A DNA stretch of 64,000 bases from Serinus canaria. Lineage: Eukaryota > Chordata > Aves > Passeriformes > Fringillidae. The notes under the pieces are model-generated. The model did not search any database and had not been told where the DNA came from. It was given only the letters and a program-made list of their open reading frames with translations. Below, one piece after another: positions 48,201 through 60,648 of the stretch. How positions within the stretch are numbered: the first letter of the stretch is position 1; every line of letters begins with the position of its first letter. Where the stretch lies: contig NC_066327.1 in NCBI RefSeq assembly GCF_022539315.1, positions 13,060,995 through 13,124,994 on the forward strand, read 5' to 3'. The translations under genes were made by a program, and so were the position numbers.

Positions 48201-51200
48201 TATAATACCCCTCTTAATGGTGTGAAATAGAAATGAATTATGTGCCCTCATTTGTGGTTGCAAGTTGCTGTTATAAATAATGTAAACGGATGCTCATGAG
48301 GTAGTAAATGAAAATTTTTCAAAAAGAAACAGCAGGAAGAATGGAAGAAAAGAGTATTTTTGCTTGGCTTGTGGCATGCAATAATGTGTGTGACTGAGTG
48401 TGCAGAACTGTTCATGCACACACTCCTCTTCTTGTTTGGTTTGGTTTAATTTGAAGATTTTGTCTTAAAAACTGCTTATATTCCAAAATGCCACTCTGGT
48501 GTTACCTCAGTTTTCCTGTTAGAGCTGAAAAATATGCTTTAAAAATAACTTTAATTGCAGGAAAAATTAGAAACTTGACATAGAAGTCTTTTGCTAGGAG
48601 TGTGGAAATAAATGTTTCCTGCAGGACATAGAGTACAGGTTTGGTTTTGAAATCAGTGAAGCAACAAAGTTCATTTCTTATACCTAAGATAACATAAATA
48701 ATTCCTTTAGTGTTGTAATTTATCGTTACTCACAAATAATAAAAAAATAAGTTTCATATATTTGTTTTAAAGAAGTTTTCCAGCATTGTTTTAGGAACTG
48801 CATCCTTAAGTGTAAGTACAGATCTCAATTCAAGAGTTAGATCTGCTGGTTCTGTTTACTGAGGCTGAAGCCATATCTGCCTCCCCCTGCAAAAACCTGC
48901 TGCTACTTTTGAAAATGAGAAACTGATAGAAGAGAACCCAAAGGCATGTGACAAAAAAAATATTCTGGCCTGAAGTGAATAGAATTGGTCATGTAATTCA
49001 TATATTAGCCTTTTAAATATTTTGTTGAATTGCAACACAGATTGTACAGTCTTGAGCGATGAGGGTCTAAATACATTCTTCCTAGCTTTATTCTTTAATA
49101 ACTGAAGTAAAACTGATCATAATTCTTCATTATGTGTTAAGTTTCAGTAAAGTATTTTGTTCAGAAAAATACATATGTTAACAGCTCTTTGAATTATGCA
49201 AGTATTACATTTGAAGACCATCCTTCTTGTTCCTTTTGGCATTGCAGATTTGTTCCCATTTCTCTTTTATTCTTCATTGCCACTTTTGACTGCTTGGCTC
49301 AGGCATAGGAGTTTATCAAAATAAAAAATGTTTTGTTTTAGATACGTGTGAACATGGGCTGTGAAATGATTAAATGAAAACAGGAGTGAAAAATATCTCC
49401 TTGAACATCAGCAACTGGAGCGAGGATTGGGTTGTGGGGTTTTTTATTATTTTGGTTGGTTTTAAACTGCTTGTTGAGTTTGTATGTAAATATCCCCAAT
49501 CAGCTGTTGTGACAACTCCTGCAGCATCTCCTCAATTTGCATATTGGGGGTTAATGTCCCAATTACACCTTCAGGTAATGAGGTCATTTACCCCAAGTGT
49601 GCTCCCCCCAGCTCACTCATGTTTACATTTCTCAGGGTCTGAGGCAGTGAGGTGTCCTTGATTCCCAGGCCTGGAGAGGAATTGAGGTGTCTGACCAAAC
49701 AGGGAAAGCAGCAGCTAAGAGTGTTTGTGGAGTTTAGAGTTACACACTGAGGGAATTGCAGAGTTACAAATATATGAAAAAGATAAAAGCCAAAATCCTG
49801 AGGCCATCAGGACTGTGCCACCAGGCTCCCAGGAGTTTCTGGCCCTTGGTGCTGATGCTCTGACTGCTGTCAGTCCTTCCCAGAGCTGTGCTGGCTGGAT
49901 CCTGGCTGTGCCAGTGCTGCCATCTGCTCCGTGCAGGGCAGGGAACATTCTGTCCTGGCTCTGTGTGCCAGTGCAGCACACAGGTGCTCTCCTAAAGCAG
50001 GGTGATGGAGCTGGTGTTCCCTGGCAGGCAGGGAAGGAGGGAGGCTGCTGTCCCTGGGAGCTGCTGGCAGATCCTCTGCAGCCTCTGAGTCTGCTGGGCC
50101 TCCCAGGGACACGGCTGGGCACGAGCAGCCTCTGTCCTGGTGCCTTCATCCTTCTTCTCCAGAGAGCTGCACTACACAAATGTCAACAAATGACTCAGTC
50201 TCCAGTTAATGAAGTGAGCTTTTTGCCTTCAAGAGCTAATTGTCCATCTCTGCTGTGTGAGAAATGCAGGGCTTTCTTTTTTCTGTTTTTTCCCCTAGCA
50301 ATGTGGCAGAATTTACAGATGTGCAAATACTGTGGGTGACATCTATTATTTAGCTTTCATTACCATTAATATGAATTAAATTGATGGCATTTGTCAGGAT
50401 GGTTTATGTGTTGTAGTAGATGCCTGAGGGAACTACTTTTGAAAGAGGAGAATTTTAGGAAAAGAGAAGTTGTTGTTGGTGGCTAGAGGGAAAGGGCTCT
50501 GGAGATTTGAGTTTAGCTCTAGTGAGAGCTGAATTTGCTTCTCTGTAGGACCTCCTGTAAACATTTCAAGGCTGGAGCTTCTCCCAAACTCACCTCCTGT
50601 TTATACAGCTTCCCAAAGTGGCCAGATTTTCATAACAGGTCCAGTAACACAACTGAGATATGAGTTTAATAATTTTGGGTCCACTTGGGGAGAAAAATGT
50701 GCAAATAAAAGAGCAGGTGGGAGGTAAAACCCACTTATATTTGTTCAGATGTGACCAAGAAATGTTGGCTGTGATTTGCACATTCTGTGGCCCTGATTGT
50801 GCAGTGGTGTAACTGGGAAATCATTCATATTGCAGCTCTAAGGTGGCTATGTCTGAAAGGGCACGAGTGGAGAGATCCAGGTGTACAATTTGAGGGGTGT
50901 AAGGGTAATGGAATAATGTATTCAAGCATCAAATAGCATTGAGCAGGCCAGGTGGTTAAAGAGGGTGGGGGAAAAAATTTAAAAAAAGGAGTTTGAAGAG
51001 AAGATTTTCAGTTTAAGAGCAGTAAAAGTTTTGCAGCAGGAGCTGTTTCCTACCTCTGCTGGCTCTGCCTCTCAGGGGACTCTGCCCAGGCAATGTGTCT
51101 GGCAGTGCCTGCTTTAGTCATTACTGTGTCTGTGTGGGTGAGTGCAGTGCAGGCAGGAGTGCTGCCTCTCTTAATCCTTTTCACATTTCAATTCTTAAGC

Positions 51201-54200
51201 AATTTCAGAAGAACAAACTCTTTTCCTTCTCTTTTTTAAAGTGGATTTCAAGAAATGGGAGAAAACAAAAAGAAATCCCAAAACCCAAGACCTTAATACC
51301 CAGCCACTGGCATTGTGCTTAACTTAGGTTAATGCAGGGGACTCAGATGAGATAAGCAAACCCAAATGCCTGATTTTGGTGGTGCAGATCTCCCTGCAAG
51401 TGGGAGATTTGAACTGCTATCCTCTCCTCTTCATTCTCTTTTGGGTGGGGGCTTTTTCTTTTTTTTCTGGACAAGGAGTTCTCCTTTAAGAGAAGCCCTG
51501 ACTTGCACAGCAGGCTGTGTGAAACCTCTTGAAACATTCCCAGACAACTGCTGCTGGGCTAAAAGTGCAAGATGACCCGAAATGCTGAAGTTGCTGAAGT
51601 TTCACCTAAACCACTTGGGCAGTAGATGCAGTGTAGCACAAAAACAGGCAGCAGATTTCAGCAGCCTTTTTAGGAGCAGGGATCAGTCCTGACTAGATGT
51701 GGATAAGGAGTCATGGTGTGCCCAGTGTTCCTGAGAGAGCAGAGGGCAGAGAGAGCTGCCCAGGCCCCTGGGGCTCCCCTGCTTGGGCAGGAGTGTTCTG
51801 GATGTTGATGCTGGGTGCAGATCTGCTGGCTGGATTTCCAGAGTTGTGTGGGCACTGTCTGCTGAGAAAGACACAAAGAGGCTTCACCTTCTTTGGAGCT
51901 GAGCATGAAATGGTAGCAATTTCCTAAACTCTCTTGCCCAGGGATGACCAGATAAGGAGAGAACTTCTCTCATTGTGAATCCCCAAAATCTCATGGTTTC
52001 ATTTTTAATATCTACTACAAAAAAAACCCCTGTATGGCAGTGGACCACCTGTTTCTGATTCCTACACACCTCTGAGGAAGTGTTCCTATTAGAAATTCAG
52101 AGTTTCTGGCTGCCTCTTTGGTTTATTCATTCTGCCCATGAGCAGCAGTGGGTTCTGTAAATGCTGGCCAGCAGAGCAGTTTGAGCTGCAGTTTATCTTG
52201 GTACAGAATATGGGCAGGAGCTCGTGTGAGGAGAGAGCTCCCCAGACTGGAATCCCTTACAGTTTAAGCTGAAAGGTCACCTACCTGTCAAAATCCTCAC
52301 AGCACTGATTTTTCAAGCCATTTTTCATAGCAGGATGAACTCAAGACTCGTTCAATCTTTTCATAGTTACTAGATATGGTCTTTATTCCTGTACCTTGGA
52401 TCTGGAAGAATAAGATTTGAGAGAGGCTCTTAAAGTTTGATGGGACAGAAAATGGGAGAAGGAGCCCTTTCCTGTGGCTTTTTTTCCAAGGGAAGGGGTG
52501 TCACTTCCTCAGAGACAGCCAGGGACAAGTGCTACACACCAGGCTAAAGTGGTCTGGGAAGTTTTGAAGAAATCTCCATGCCATCCATGAGGTTTTTATG
52601 CCTCTGTAATGGGTTTTGTGGCTGAGCTGAGGGCTTTGGGATTCTCCATCTGGGTCCTCCTCTCCAGCTTCACCCTGTGTATGATGCTGAAGAGGTATAG
52701 ACATTATCTGCCTTCAGAGGCAGGGGAGGTTCAAACATTTTGAGATTCAAGACTGAATAGTCTTCAAGTATTGAGGCTCTAGCTACACTGTTTTCTTTAG
52801 AGGACATTTCATTTTACATTATCAGTAATGTTTGAGAGAATAAAAATAAAATGCAAAAGAAAAGCCTTTTCAGAGAAACTGCTTCAGCATTCACAAAAAT
52901 TCCACGGTTTTCCTGGGAAAAAGATTTCTCACTTCTAATCTCTTTTTTGACCAAGGTTTCAACCAGATCTAATTAACAACAGCAGCTCGCTTTTGTATCA
53001 GGGCTTTTGCATGACAAAGGCTCATTTCAAACTCCTGCTCTGCATTAATATTATTTATTCAATGTCAGACCATGGCCAGGGGACAGGTGGGGTCCTCCTG
53101 AAACAGGCACCAACCAGCAGGGGAGTGAAGGGGGATCAGGACAGGAGCTTAACTCACATTTCTTTCATTCCATGCAGATGTTCTCCCTTTATATTGGGAG
53201 TTTTAAAATTGCCCAGATGCAGAATGAGAAAACTTCCTGAATCCTTCAGAAATTTTACAAGTTCCTGAATTTGATGCCCCTAGATTAGTAATTCTGTCCA
53301 GGGCATGAGATGAAGTCTCTCAATATTTTAATACAGTAGATCTCCACTCACATGAGAAACTAAATGTTGGTTTATACATTTACATCAAAGCTTGTTTGAG
53401 GAAACTTTTCACTGATCTTCCATTCTCTGAAAAGCAACAAGTGTGGAGAGGTTGGGCATGTAGTTATCTGGTGTAACATCCAATGGGTAATTTGTTCTGA
53501 CAATTTTTATGAGCAGGAAAAAAACCCCTCATCCAGAAGCGTGTCTCACTTTCTGACCCCTCTCTGTGGTTCATTTACCTCCTGGAAGAACCACCTGCTT
53601 TCTGCTTTGATGCTCCATTTGCAGCACTTGAGGGAGGAATGATTCTAGTGGCATGCAGCCACTGGTTAACTTCTTTCCAGATGTGTGCTCCAGATGGCCA
53701 TCCTGAGAATCCACCCCAGCCCAGATTTCCTGTTCAGCCCTGACAGGTTGGATTCAGGCTCAAACACAATCTTCTGCTGTGCTGTTCTCCTTCCTGGCTG
53801 GTAGCATCCATGGAGTGCTGCAAGCCAAGCAGAGCCCATTGAAAACCACACTTTATCTGTTCTTGACACACAGGAAACATTAAAGATGATGGGCTTAATT
53901 ATCCCTCTAGAAGCCTCTTGATGTACACAAATGGCTACAATTTGCTGCATTTCATGAAGATCAGGACTGACCCTCAGAAACTCAGTGTGTTGGAGCTGAA
54001 CAAACTGTCTGAGCAAATGCAAATACTATTTTTATTAAGCATTCAGTGGGTTCACACAGAATAATGGCTTCTCTCTTGTTGCCTCTCACGTTTTCTGTTC
54101 CATCTCTCTGAACAATAGCATCAGCCTCTTTATTCTTGAGCTCTCTAAGGATGTTTATTGTTTATCATCTTTCTTTAGGAACAACCAGTGTAGCTGGGTG

Positions 54201-56884
54201 ATATAATTCAGCTTTGTGGAGTCCCAATCCCAGCAGAATTCAAAGTGGCTCCTCTCATTCCTCTGGAGTTCAGGAAAGCTGAAACAAAAGGCACAAAACA
54301 AGCCACGCTCTCCTTGTGCTCACTTCTCCATCTCTGCCTGCTTCCTAACAGAACTCTTGTATCTCTTTTTTGTTTTTAGAACATGGAATCAATAATTTTT
54401 TTTTCCACAAGTTCTCTTGACCATTTCAGGGCACACAGCAGAGCTAGGCTGAGCATTCTCCTCTCAAATCACATCTGCAGACACTGGGTATAACAGAGCA
54501 TGTGAGGGCAGCTCTGCCTCACTTGTTATTCTCTGGAGTAGGGATCAGGAAACCTCAAGGAACAGTGGGGACTCTGCAAGGGAGCATCTGCTGGGGCAGC
54601 AGCCTGCAGCACAGATCCCAAAGGGACAGTGCAGCCTGGAGACCTCCAGCAGCTTTGCTGGGGGGGTTTGTAGTTACCTACCAGGCTGCAGCACACAGCT
54701 GTGTGATCACAGCACGTGGGGCTGCTGCTGGCTTAGGAGAGACTCAGGTGCTGCCTTCTGGAAGAAGTCACACCTTTGAAGCTGAGAGAGCCCCTCAAGC
54801 AACACACTGCTCTGCCACAGGTGACACCTGTAGGGATTACAACAAATTAGAAATTATAACAAACAAACAGGAGAGCCTGGTGCTCTATATAGTGACTTTT
54901 AAAAGGCTTCACCCCTGATGTGTGTGTCTCATCACTCCTTTCTGGGACAGAGCAAGAGGATGCAGCAAATGCTTGGAGGATGTGAAATCTGGCCAAAGCC
55001 ATAAGGACACAGAGCTCCCCAAAGCCTCCATGTGGGATTGTGCCAAGGATGACCTCTAGGGCCACCTGGAATCACAGGAGCCAGGGTGTCCAGCACAGGA
55101 GCACAGCAGGAAACCCTGGATTTTGGGAGCCTGTGGCAGCTGGAGCCTGTCTGTGTGGTGCTGCAGGAGGGGAGCAGCACTGCTCACTTTCCATCAAGTC
55201 TTTGAGAACACTTTCAACACCTCATTCCAGGAAATATGCCAGGAAAGGGCAAACACACCAGTTATTTATAGGCCTTCTTCTGGCCTTCCTTATTACTGCC
55301 TGGAGTCCATCAGGGTAGGCATTTATGAACTGCTCTGACCTTTCCTGCCAGTTCAAAGAACACAAACCCTCTGGTTCTCCACTGACCTTCCAGTGCACTC
55401 TCTCTTGGGAAGACAGGAATAAGAAAAGAATCTTGAAAGGAAGAAACATTTTCCTCTCATTAGAAGATCCACTGTAAGCATAACTGGCAAAGAAAGAGCT
55501 TTTTTAGTCCTCTGGCTTCCTTTGTCATGGGTGTGAATCAAGCAAGGAATTTTTTTTGTTTTCTCACCTTGGCTCAGGAGGATGGGGATCATTTTTGTTT
55601 GTGTGAAGTCACTGCTGGGAAAGTTTTCAATATCTCTTATGAACAGAAGTAAAACTCCCACAGCAGAGACCTCATTAATCTTTGCTGCCCTGATCCAGGC
55701 TGACTTATTCAGTGCATGAGCCAGATCAGCAGCAGCACCAGGGGTTTCTCCTGGTCCTGTGCTGGGCAGATGAACCAGTGTGGGTGAATGTGCAGCTCAT
55801 TAGTGAATGCACACACATTTTCATGCCTGGAGACCTTTGTAATGCCTCCCCTGGCATGAGGTGCTACTTGTTGACTCTTGTGCTGCAAAAGGTCCCTCCC
55901 CAGGGAAAATGCTGCTTATCACAGATGGTATTTATGTTTGGCTAAACTTCAAACAATCCTGACCTTTTTTTTTTTTTTTTTTAAATCTGTGTGATTTAGT
56001 GGGTTATCTCCTTTAAGATATAATTTCTCTGAGAATAGAATTATTTAAAACCTAATTTTCTTACTTAAGATCCTGAAATCTCTGGTGTGTGGGTGAGGGA
56101 GATGCAGACGTTTTCAGACACTTGGGAACTGCTTACTGGTTGATTTAAAATATTTAGCTATTTGCATGCTTCGTTTTGAGATATGTAAAATAAATGGAAC
56201 CATAAATCACTTCTTAAATATTCTATTTTGTCCTGGGTGACTGGAAATAACAGATGGTTGCTTACAGGTGGGATTTAATTTTGCTCTAAGTTAGCAATGG
56301 GTTAGAAACCAGAATATCAGATCTCAGCCCCCTAAAGCTTTGGGTCTATTTGCATCTGTTTTGGGAATTTTGTGAGGCATAAGACTTGCATGAAGTGAGT
56401 AGCAGCTGTAACTCCAGATCAGAGTCATCTTCAACACTGGGACAGCTGAGGTCCAGGGCTGGGGGAATGCTCCCAACCTTCTGCTTAAAAGTGCTGTGAA
56501 ATTAGGGAGTTGTTTGGATGCTGTGTGGGGGGCTATAATTTCTCCCTTTTGTATAAGCTTATTGCAAATACTAAATCTGGAGAGTAGGAGGGTGCCAGAA
56601 GGAAACCCCTGGCACAGGTTGGGTGGGTCAGAGGTTTGAAGCCCCTTCACACTCCTGGCAGTGTGTGCAGGGGGGTGAGGCTGAGCTCTGGCTGCAATCT
56701 GCACACAATGTCCTCACTGCCTGTCAGCCCTGCCAGTGCTTTTTACTTTTCATGCAAGAGAAGAAGAGAAGGGCATAAAAGAGGTTGTGATCCTGTGCCA
56801 GGAGACTCTGCACAGCTCCCTTTGCAGGGACTCTCTGCAGGGGCAGATTCAGTCACAGGGAAGGATTGCATGGCACAGGAGAAT

Positions 56885-56990
56885 CAGTGTCAATGCTGTT
56901 TCCTGCATCAGTGCCAATGCCATGTTTCCTGCATCTACAGGATCTCTGGATCTGAGATAGATACCGTTCTGCATCTACAGGATGCAGAAC
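56885..56990. repeat. Nested local duplications ending in a perfect hairpin
   Basis: An imperfect tandem repeat (56885-56908 and 56909-56934) shares CAGTG, then CAATGC, then TGTTTCCTGCAT. The word CTGCATCTACAGGAT then recurs at 56929-56943 and 56969-56983. The second copy forms the core of a perfect hairpin: GTTCTGCATC (56966-56975), loop TACAG, GATGCAGAAC (56981-56990). The stacking of direct and inverted copies within about 105 bases points to repeated local replication slippage or template switching. Confidence 0.92.
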
Positions 56991-58877
56991 TGCACCCAGC
57001 AGCCAGACCATGGGTTTTAAGCAAAGTCTAAATTGGAAGTTCCAGCCAATGGGACCAGGCCTCTCTCCAGGGTATTTCTGAGCAGGAGGAGCAAAATTTC
57101 CAGCTGTGTCTGGAACCTCAGCAGGCAGCTGCTCTTCAGGGGTTCAGCCCTGGGCACTTGTGTGGGCACTGGCCAAGGTGGTCACCAGCTCTTGTTGCAA
57201 GGATGAGCCTGCTGAGGTTGAGGACTGCTCATTTCTGTGCCAAATGACTTCCACAGAGCTGTGTGTTGTCAGACCATGCCCTGCTTCCCCAGAGCCTGGC
57301 TGTGCCATGGGGAGCTCCATAAGGATGTGGGATGCATCTCTGGAGGAAGAGATTTCCCACTGCTGGAGATCTGCTCTGGGTAGCAGAGCTGGAGTCTGGG
57401 AGTACCTGGAGGTCCCAAACTCTCATGACTGATGAAAAAGATCATTTGTCTTCCAGCCTGTCCTAATTTATCTTGCATCTACTGTGCATGGAATTTGACA
57501 TCATTTTTTCAGGCCACTTGAAGCAGGTTCCTGCTAACATATTTAGAAATTTGACTTACATTTAACATTTTTCCATTTTCTTACCTGTTTTTTCTACTTA
57601 ATAGTATCCCCTGTGACTCAGAAGTCAAGGAAAATGCAGGTGATTCAACAGCAGATGTGGCTCCTGTTTTCATTTTTCAAGCCACTGCCTGGTTCAGTGC
57701 AAGCATTGAGTTTTTCTTTGAGCTGCAGATGAAGGAGTCTCTCCAGCAGTAATCCTGCAGAGCCCAGTGTACACATTTCATCTTCTGTGCTGTGCCCACA
57801 AGGCCAGATTGGTCAGGTTTGGCTCAGAGAACTCTTTCCAAGTTTACATTTAAAGTTCAGCCTTGACTGGGAGGATTCTCCAACACAACAGCATCTTCAT
57901 TACTACCAGCTTACAGAAATGGGGAGGGAAGGAGCAGCACTTGGGAGGTGGATTTGCAGGCACAGTGCTCCAAGCCTGTGAACAGACTGAGTTTTGAGGT
58001 GATGCTGATGATTTTCTTGCATCCACCAGAGAAAGGTTATTGAGCATTCAGTAAATCTCATGGGGATCAGTTATAAAGAATGGTATTTACAGGAGGGTAA
58101 ACTATAAATCTTTATGACCTTCTAGCATTTAGTAGCATTTAAAGTTGCATTATTCCTTTCTTCTTCCTGTAGACAAGGCTTTGATAAAACTATCTGTCAG
58201 TTAACTTAAATTATCCATGGACAGCAGGGTCTTTCCTGGCTGAGAGGAGAAATTACTCAGTTGAATTTTAACTTGTTTGCTTGTTTTATCTCTTGACAGG
58301 TTTTTTTCTTTCCCCTCAGAAGATTAAAGATGAATTTCATGTTTTGATGTATTCTCTGGGGAACATTTGCCTTGACAGAAGGCAAACCCAAGCCCCCCAT
58401 GGTCACCATTGTCTTCCTTTCTGATCTTGTCAGGTGGGCGATGACAACAGGATGGGGAGAGTTGAGCAAGGGAATCTCTGTCATTCAAATTGCTGCATGT
58501 TTGATCCCTGCTGTCACTTCTCCATGAATTTCACATGCACAACACGTGTCTCCCCTTGTTACTAATTAGCACTTGGGATTTTTCAGGCTACGTGGGATAA
58601 CCTCTCTCTTAAATAATTGAAATTTATCTTATTTTGATTTTATGGGTTTTTAGTTGTGGTGTTTTGATTCTCAGTACTTTATTTACATAATAAGAAATTT
58701 GAAAGCTGCTCCTTTACCTTGTTCTTTCATTACTTTCGTTCAATGCCATCATTTCTTGTCCTTTGAGTTTCACTGACTTTTTGACACTTACTGTGAACAG
58801 ATTGCATGTCTTATATTTATATCAACTTTCCAAATCATTCTTCATCTTTCTGTCAGCAGTTTTGGGCTGTAGTAGGC
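56991..58877. other. Non-coding stretch, nothing recognised
   Basis: No exon, RNA or repeat family is visible. A 108-codon frame at 57106-57432 (+) is open on the other strand as well and has no recognisable domain. Confidence 0.55.
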
Positions 58878-58901
58878 TATGGGTGCTACAGAGCACCCAT
58901 A
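58878..58901. repeat. Perfect hairpin (10-bp arms, 4-nt loop)
   Basis: TATGGGTGCT at 58878-58887 is followed by ACAG and the exact complement AGCACCCATA at 58892-58901. The tight tetraloop and perfect 10-bp stem make it one of the cleaner hairpins in the window. GGGTGC/GCACCC has no obvious factor match that I trust. A template-switch origin is plausible. Confidence 0.95.
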
Positions 58902-59093
58902 TTTGAAATCATGTGTGATTCCCTACAAAAGGAGACATGAATATTTGAAAAGGAAAAACAAGTGTCTGTGCCTTGGAAGTAGACAGTTTTGTTTTGTCGT
59001 TTTTAAATTATGCAGTGCAAGAGCTTTCATAAATAACTGGTAATGTATAAACATTTACCGTCTGGAGCAAGATTAATTCATACATTTGTTGGA

Positions 59094-59172
59094 AAGAAAG
59101 GTACACGTCGCTCCGAGGGTTTGGTTTGTGAAGCGTTTAAGTGCTTGCTTATGTCCTGCTGAAGCCAGGGAG
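59094..59172. repeat. Possible ancient amniote repeat fragment with local CpGs
   Basis: GTTTAAGTGCTTGCTTATGT, followed by CCTGCTGAAGCCAGGGAGA, resembles old copies of a repeat reading 'cttaagcatgtgcttaagtcccattgaagtcaatggga', common in reptiles and birds. This likely extends over 59130-59172. The preceding 59104-59117 has three CpGs close together (ACGTCGCTCCGAGG), which is notable in this CpG-poor window. The family assignment is from memory and weak. Confidence 0.35.
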
Positions 59173-60597
59173 ATACTGTAAGTACAGATGGAGCCAGCTT
59201 TCCCTATCAACTTCTGCTCAGGTGTGATTTGCAAATGAAGTATTTTGGCTGGGGGGAAGGCTTTCTCTGGAGAAGCAAGCAGTGACACATGGCACCATCA
59301 TTGCTGGCTCCCAGGCGCCGCAGCAAAGGGGGATTTACTGATGCTGACAACACTCTGCTGGGGCAGGCACCGTGTGGGGACAGGGCTGCTGCCTCCTCCT
59401 TCTGTGTGCCCTTTGCTTGAAAATTAAGAAGCAGATGGCTGCTTGGAATGACTTGCTTCCCCTTCCCTCCTCAGGTGCTCATTTTGTGCTAACGGCAGCC
59501 ATCTGCTTAGGACTGTTGACTTGAACCCGTGGAAAATAAATACTGAATAGGTTTCATTCTGCTGTAAGTGACTTTTAAGCTTGGAACATCCTGCTGAAGC
59601 ATTGCCACACTCCTGTTTGTGCCTGCTTCTGCTGTGACACAGGGATGTATATCTCACACCCAGCAGTGGGGTAGTAAGGACTAGTTCTGAGCATCAGTGT
59701 GTGATGTTGTGTTTTGCTTCTGTCTGGGGGGTGATTCCTGCTCTCTAATGGGGATCTCACTGTGCTGCTTTGTACACTGCAGCTGGACTCCTCATTATTT
59801 ACCCTTTTTATTCTAAAATTATCTGCCAGTGCTCCTTCTGCTCGTGACCAGCTGAAGGCAGGCAGCAGCTCCCTGCAAGCCCCTGCCATCCATGAATGAG
59901 GGTACCCTGCTCTATTTTGCTTGCAATCTGCTCATTTAGGGAAACACTTTATCATACAATTTTCAGGCTCCAAAGCAAATGCCTCATTATTTCCCTTAGT
60001 CCTCCCAATCTCTGGGGATCCATCCTTCTCTATTTCTCTCTTTCCCTTTGTTGCTGTCCTCTTCAGTGGATGCCAAGCTCCTGGTAAAACAGGTCTGTCT
60101 GATCTTTTTATTGGCACTTTGCTTCCAGCTCTGAAATACCTCGAATTTGTTTTTGAAATCCTACAGCACTGTGGGAACAATGTTATCCGGGTGCTGCACA
60201 CCTCAGGGGCCCTTCCTGCCCTGATGTGTGCCCAGGTTTGTGCCCTGCCAGGCTCTGGGCCAGTGGCTGTGCCCCCATTTCGTGTATGTGGGTGCAGCTT
60301 GTGCTCTGAAGGGCAGGTTTTGTCAGGAAGGGAAGCATGAAATAGGATGGCATGAGCAAAATACGTGCAGATGGAAAGAATAAAGCTCAGAGCTTTAGAA
60401 ACTGGCTCCAAACCTTTTTGGAAATGCAGCCAGTTGGGCTAGATGCATCCCAGGTGTAAAACTGTGGACTTGAATTCAGCACTGCTGTAACCCTGGTGCT
60501 GTGGCTGTCTGATACACTCAGAAACAATCCTGGAGCAGAAACCACTGTCATCAGGGCCTTACATCTTTTACACCAGCAGACACTGTGGTCTAATGGT

Positions 60598-60648
60598 TTT
60601 TTGGTGGGTTTTTTTTGGTTTTTTATTGTTGTTGTTGTTTTTTTTTTG
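60598..60648. repeat. T-rich / (GTT)n simple repeat
   Basis: The tract alternates T runs with G, then contains four consecutive GTT units (about 60626-60638) and a final nine-base T run. It is a low-complexity simple repeat that probably varies in length. Confidence 0.8.

Larger units (their letters stand above)
40331..56884. other. Non-coding stretch, no gene recognised
   Basis: Sixteen kilobases hold no exon I can support. G+C-rich, stop-poor blocks at 43.5-44.5 kb, 49.7-50.3 kb and 54.5-55.1 kb give open frames of 100-204 codons on both strands with no family resemblance. Small structures include an AT-rich stem (42203-42238), a 20-bp direct repeat (45196-45239), a bulged CpG-containing stem (46167-46189) and a 7-bp stem (GGAGCTC at 52217, GAGCTCC at 52235). 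Sequence at 49.40-49.60 kb has octamer-like and homeodomain-like words and may be regulatory. An 18-base T run lies near 55965-55982. Confidence 0.55.

Noticed and set aside
49715..50339. 204-codon (+) and 154-codon (-) overlapping frames
   Set aside because: Both strands are open over the same G+C-rich block, which points to low stop density. The plus frame ends in a T-run-encoded Phe stretch and has no domain.
52217..52241. 7-bp stem GGAGCTC/GAGCTCC
   Set aside because: The arms are short with an 11-nt loop, compatible with chance.
53666..54022. 118-codon minus-strand frame with protein-like composition
   Set aside because: It matches no retroelement or cellular domain I recognise, and no splice context supports it.
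59921..60411. 139-codon (+) and 159-codon (-) opposing frames
   Set aside because: Antisense frames share the same stop-poor region; no family resemblance or splice signals.
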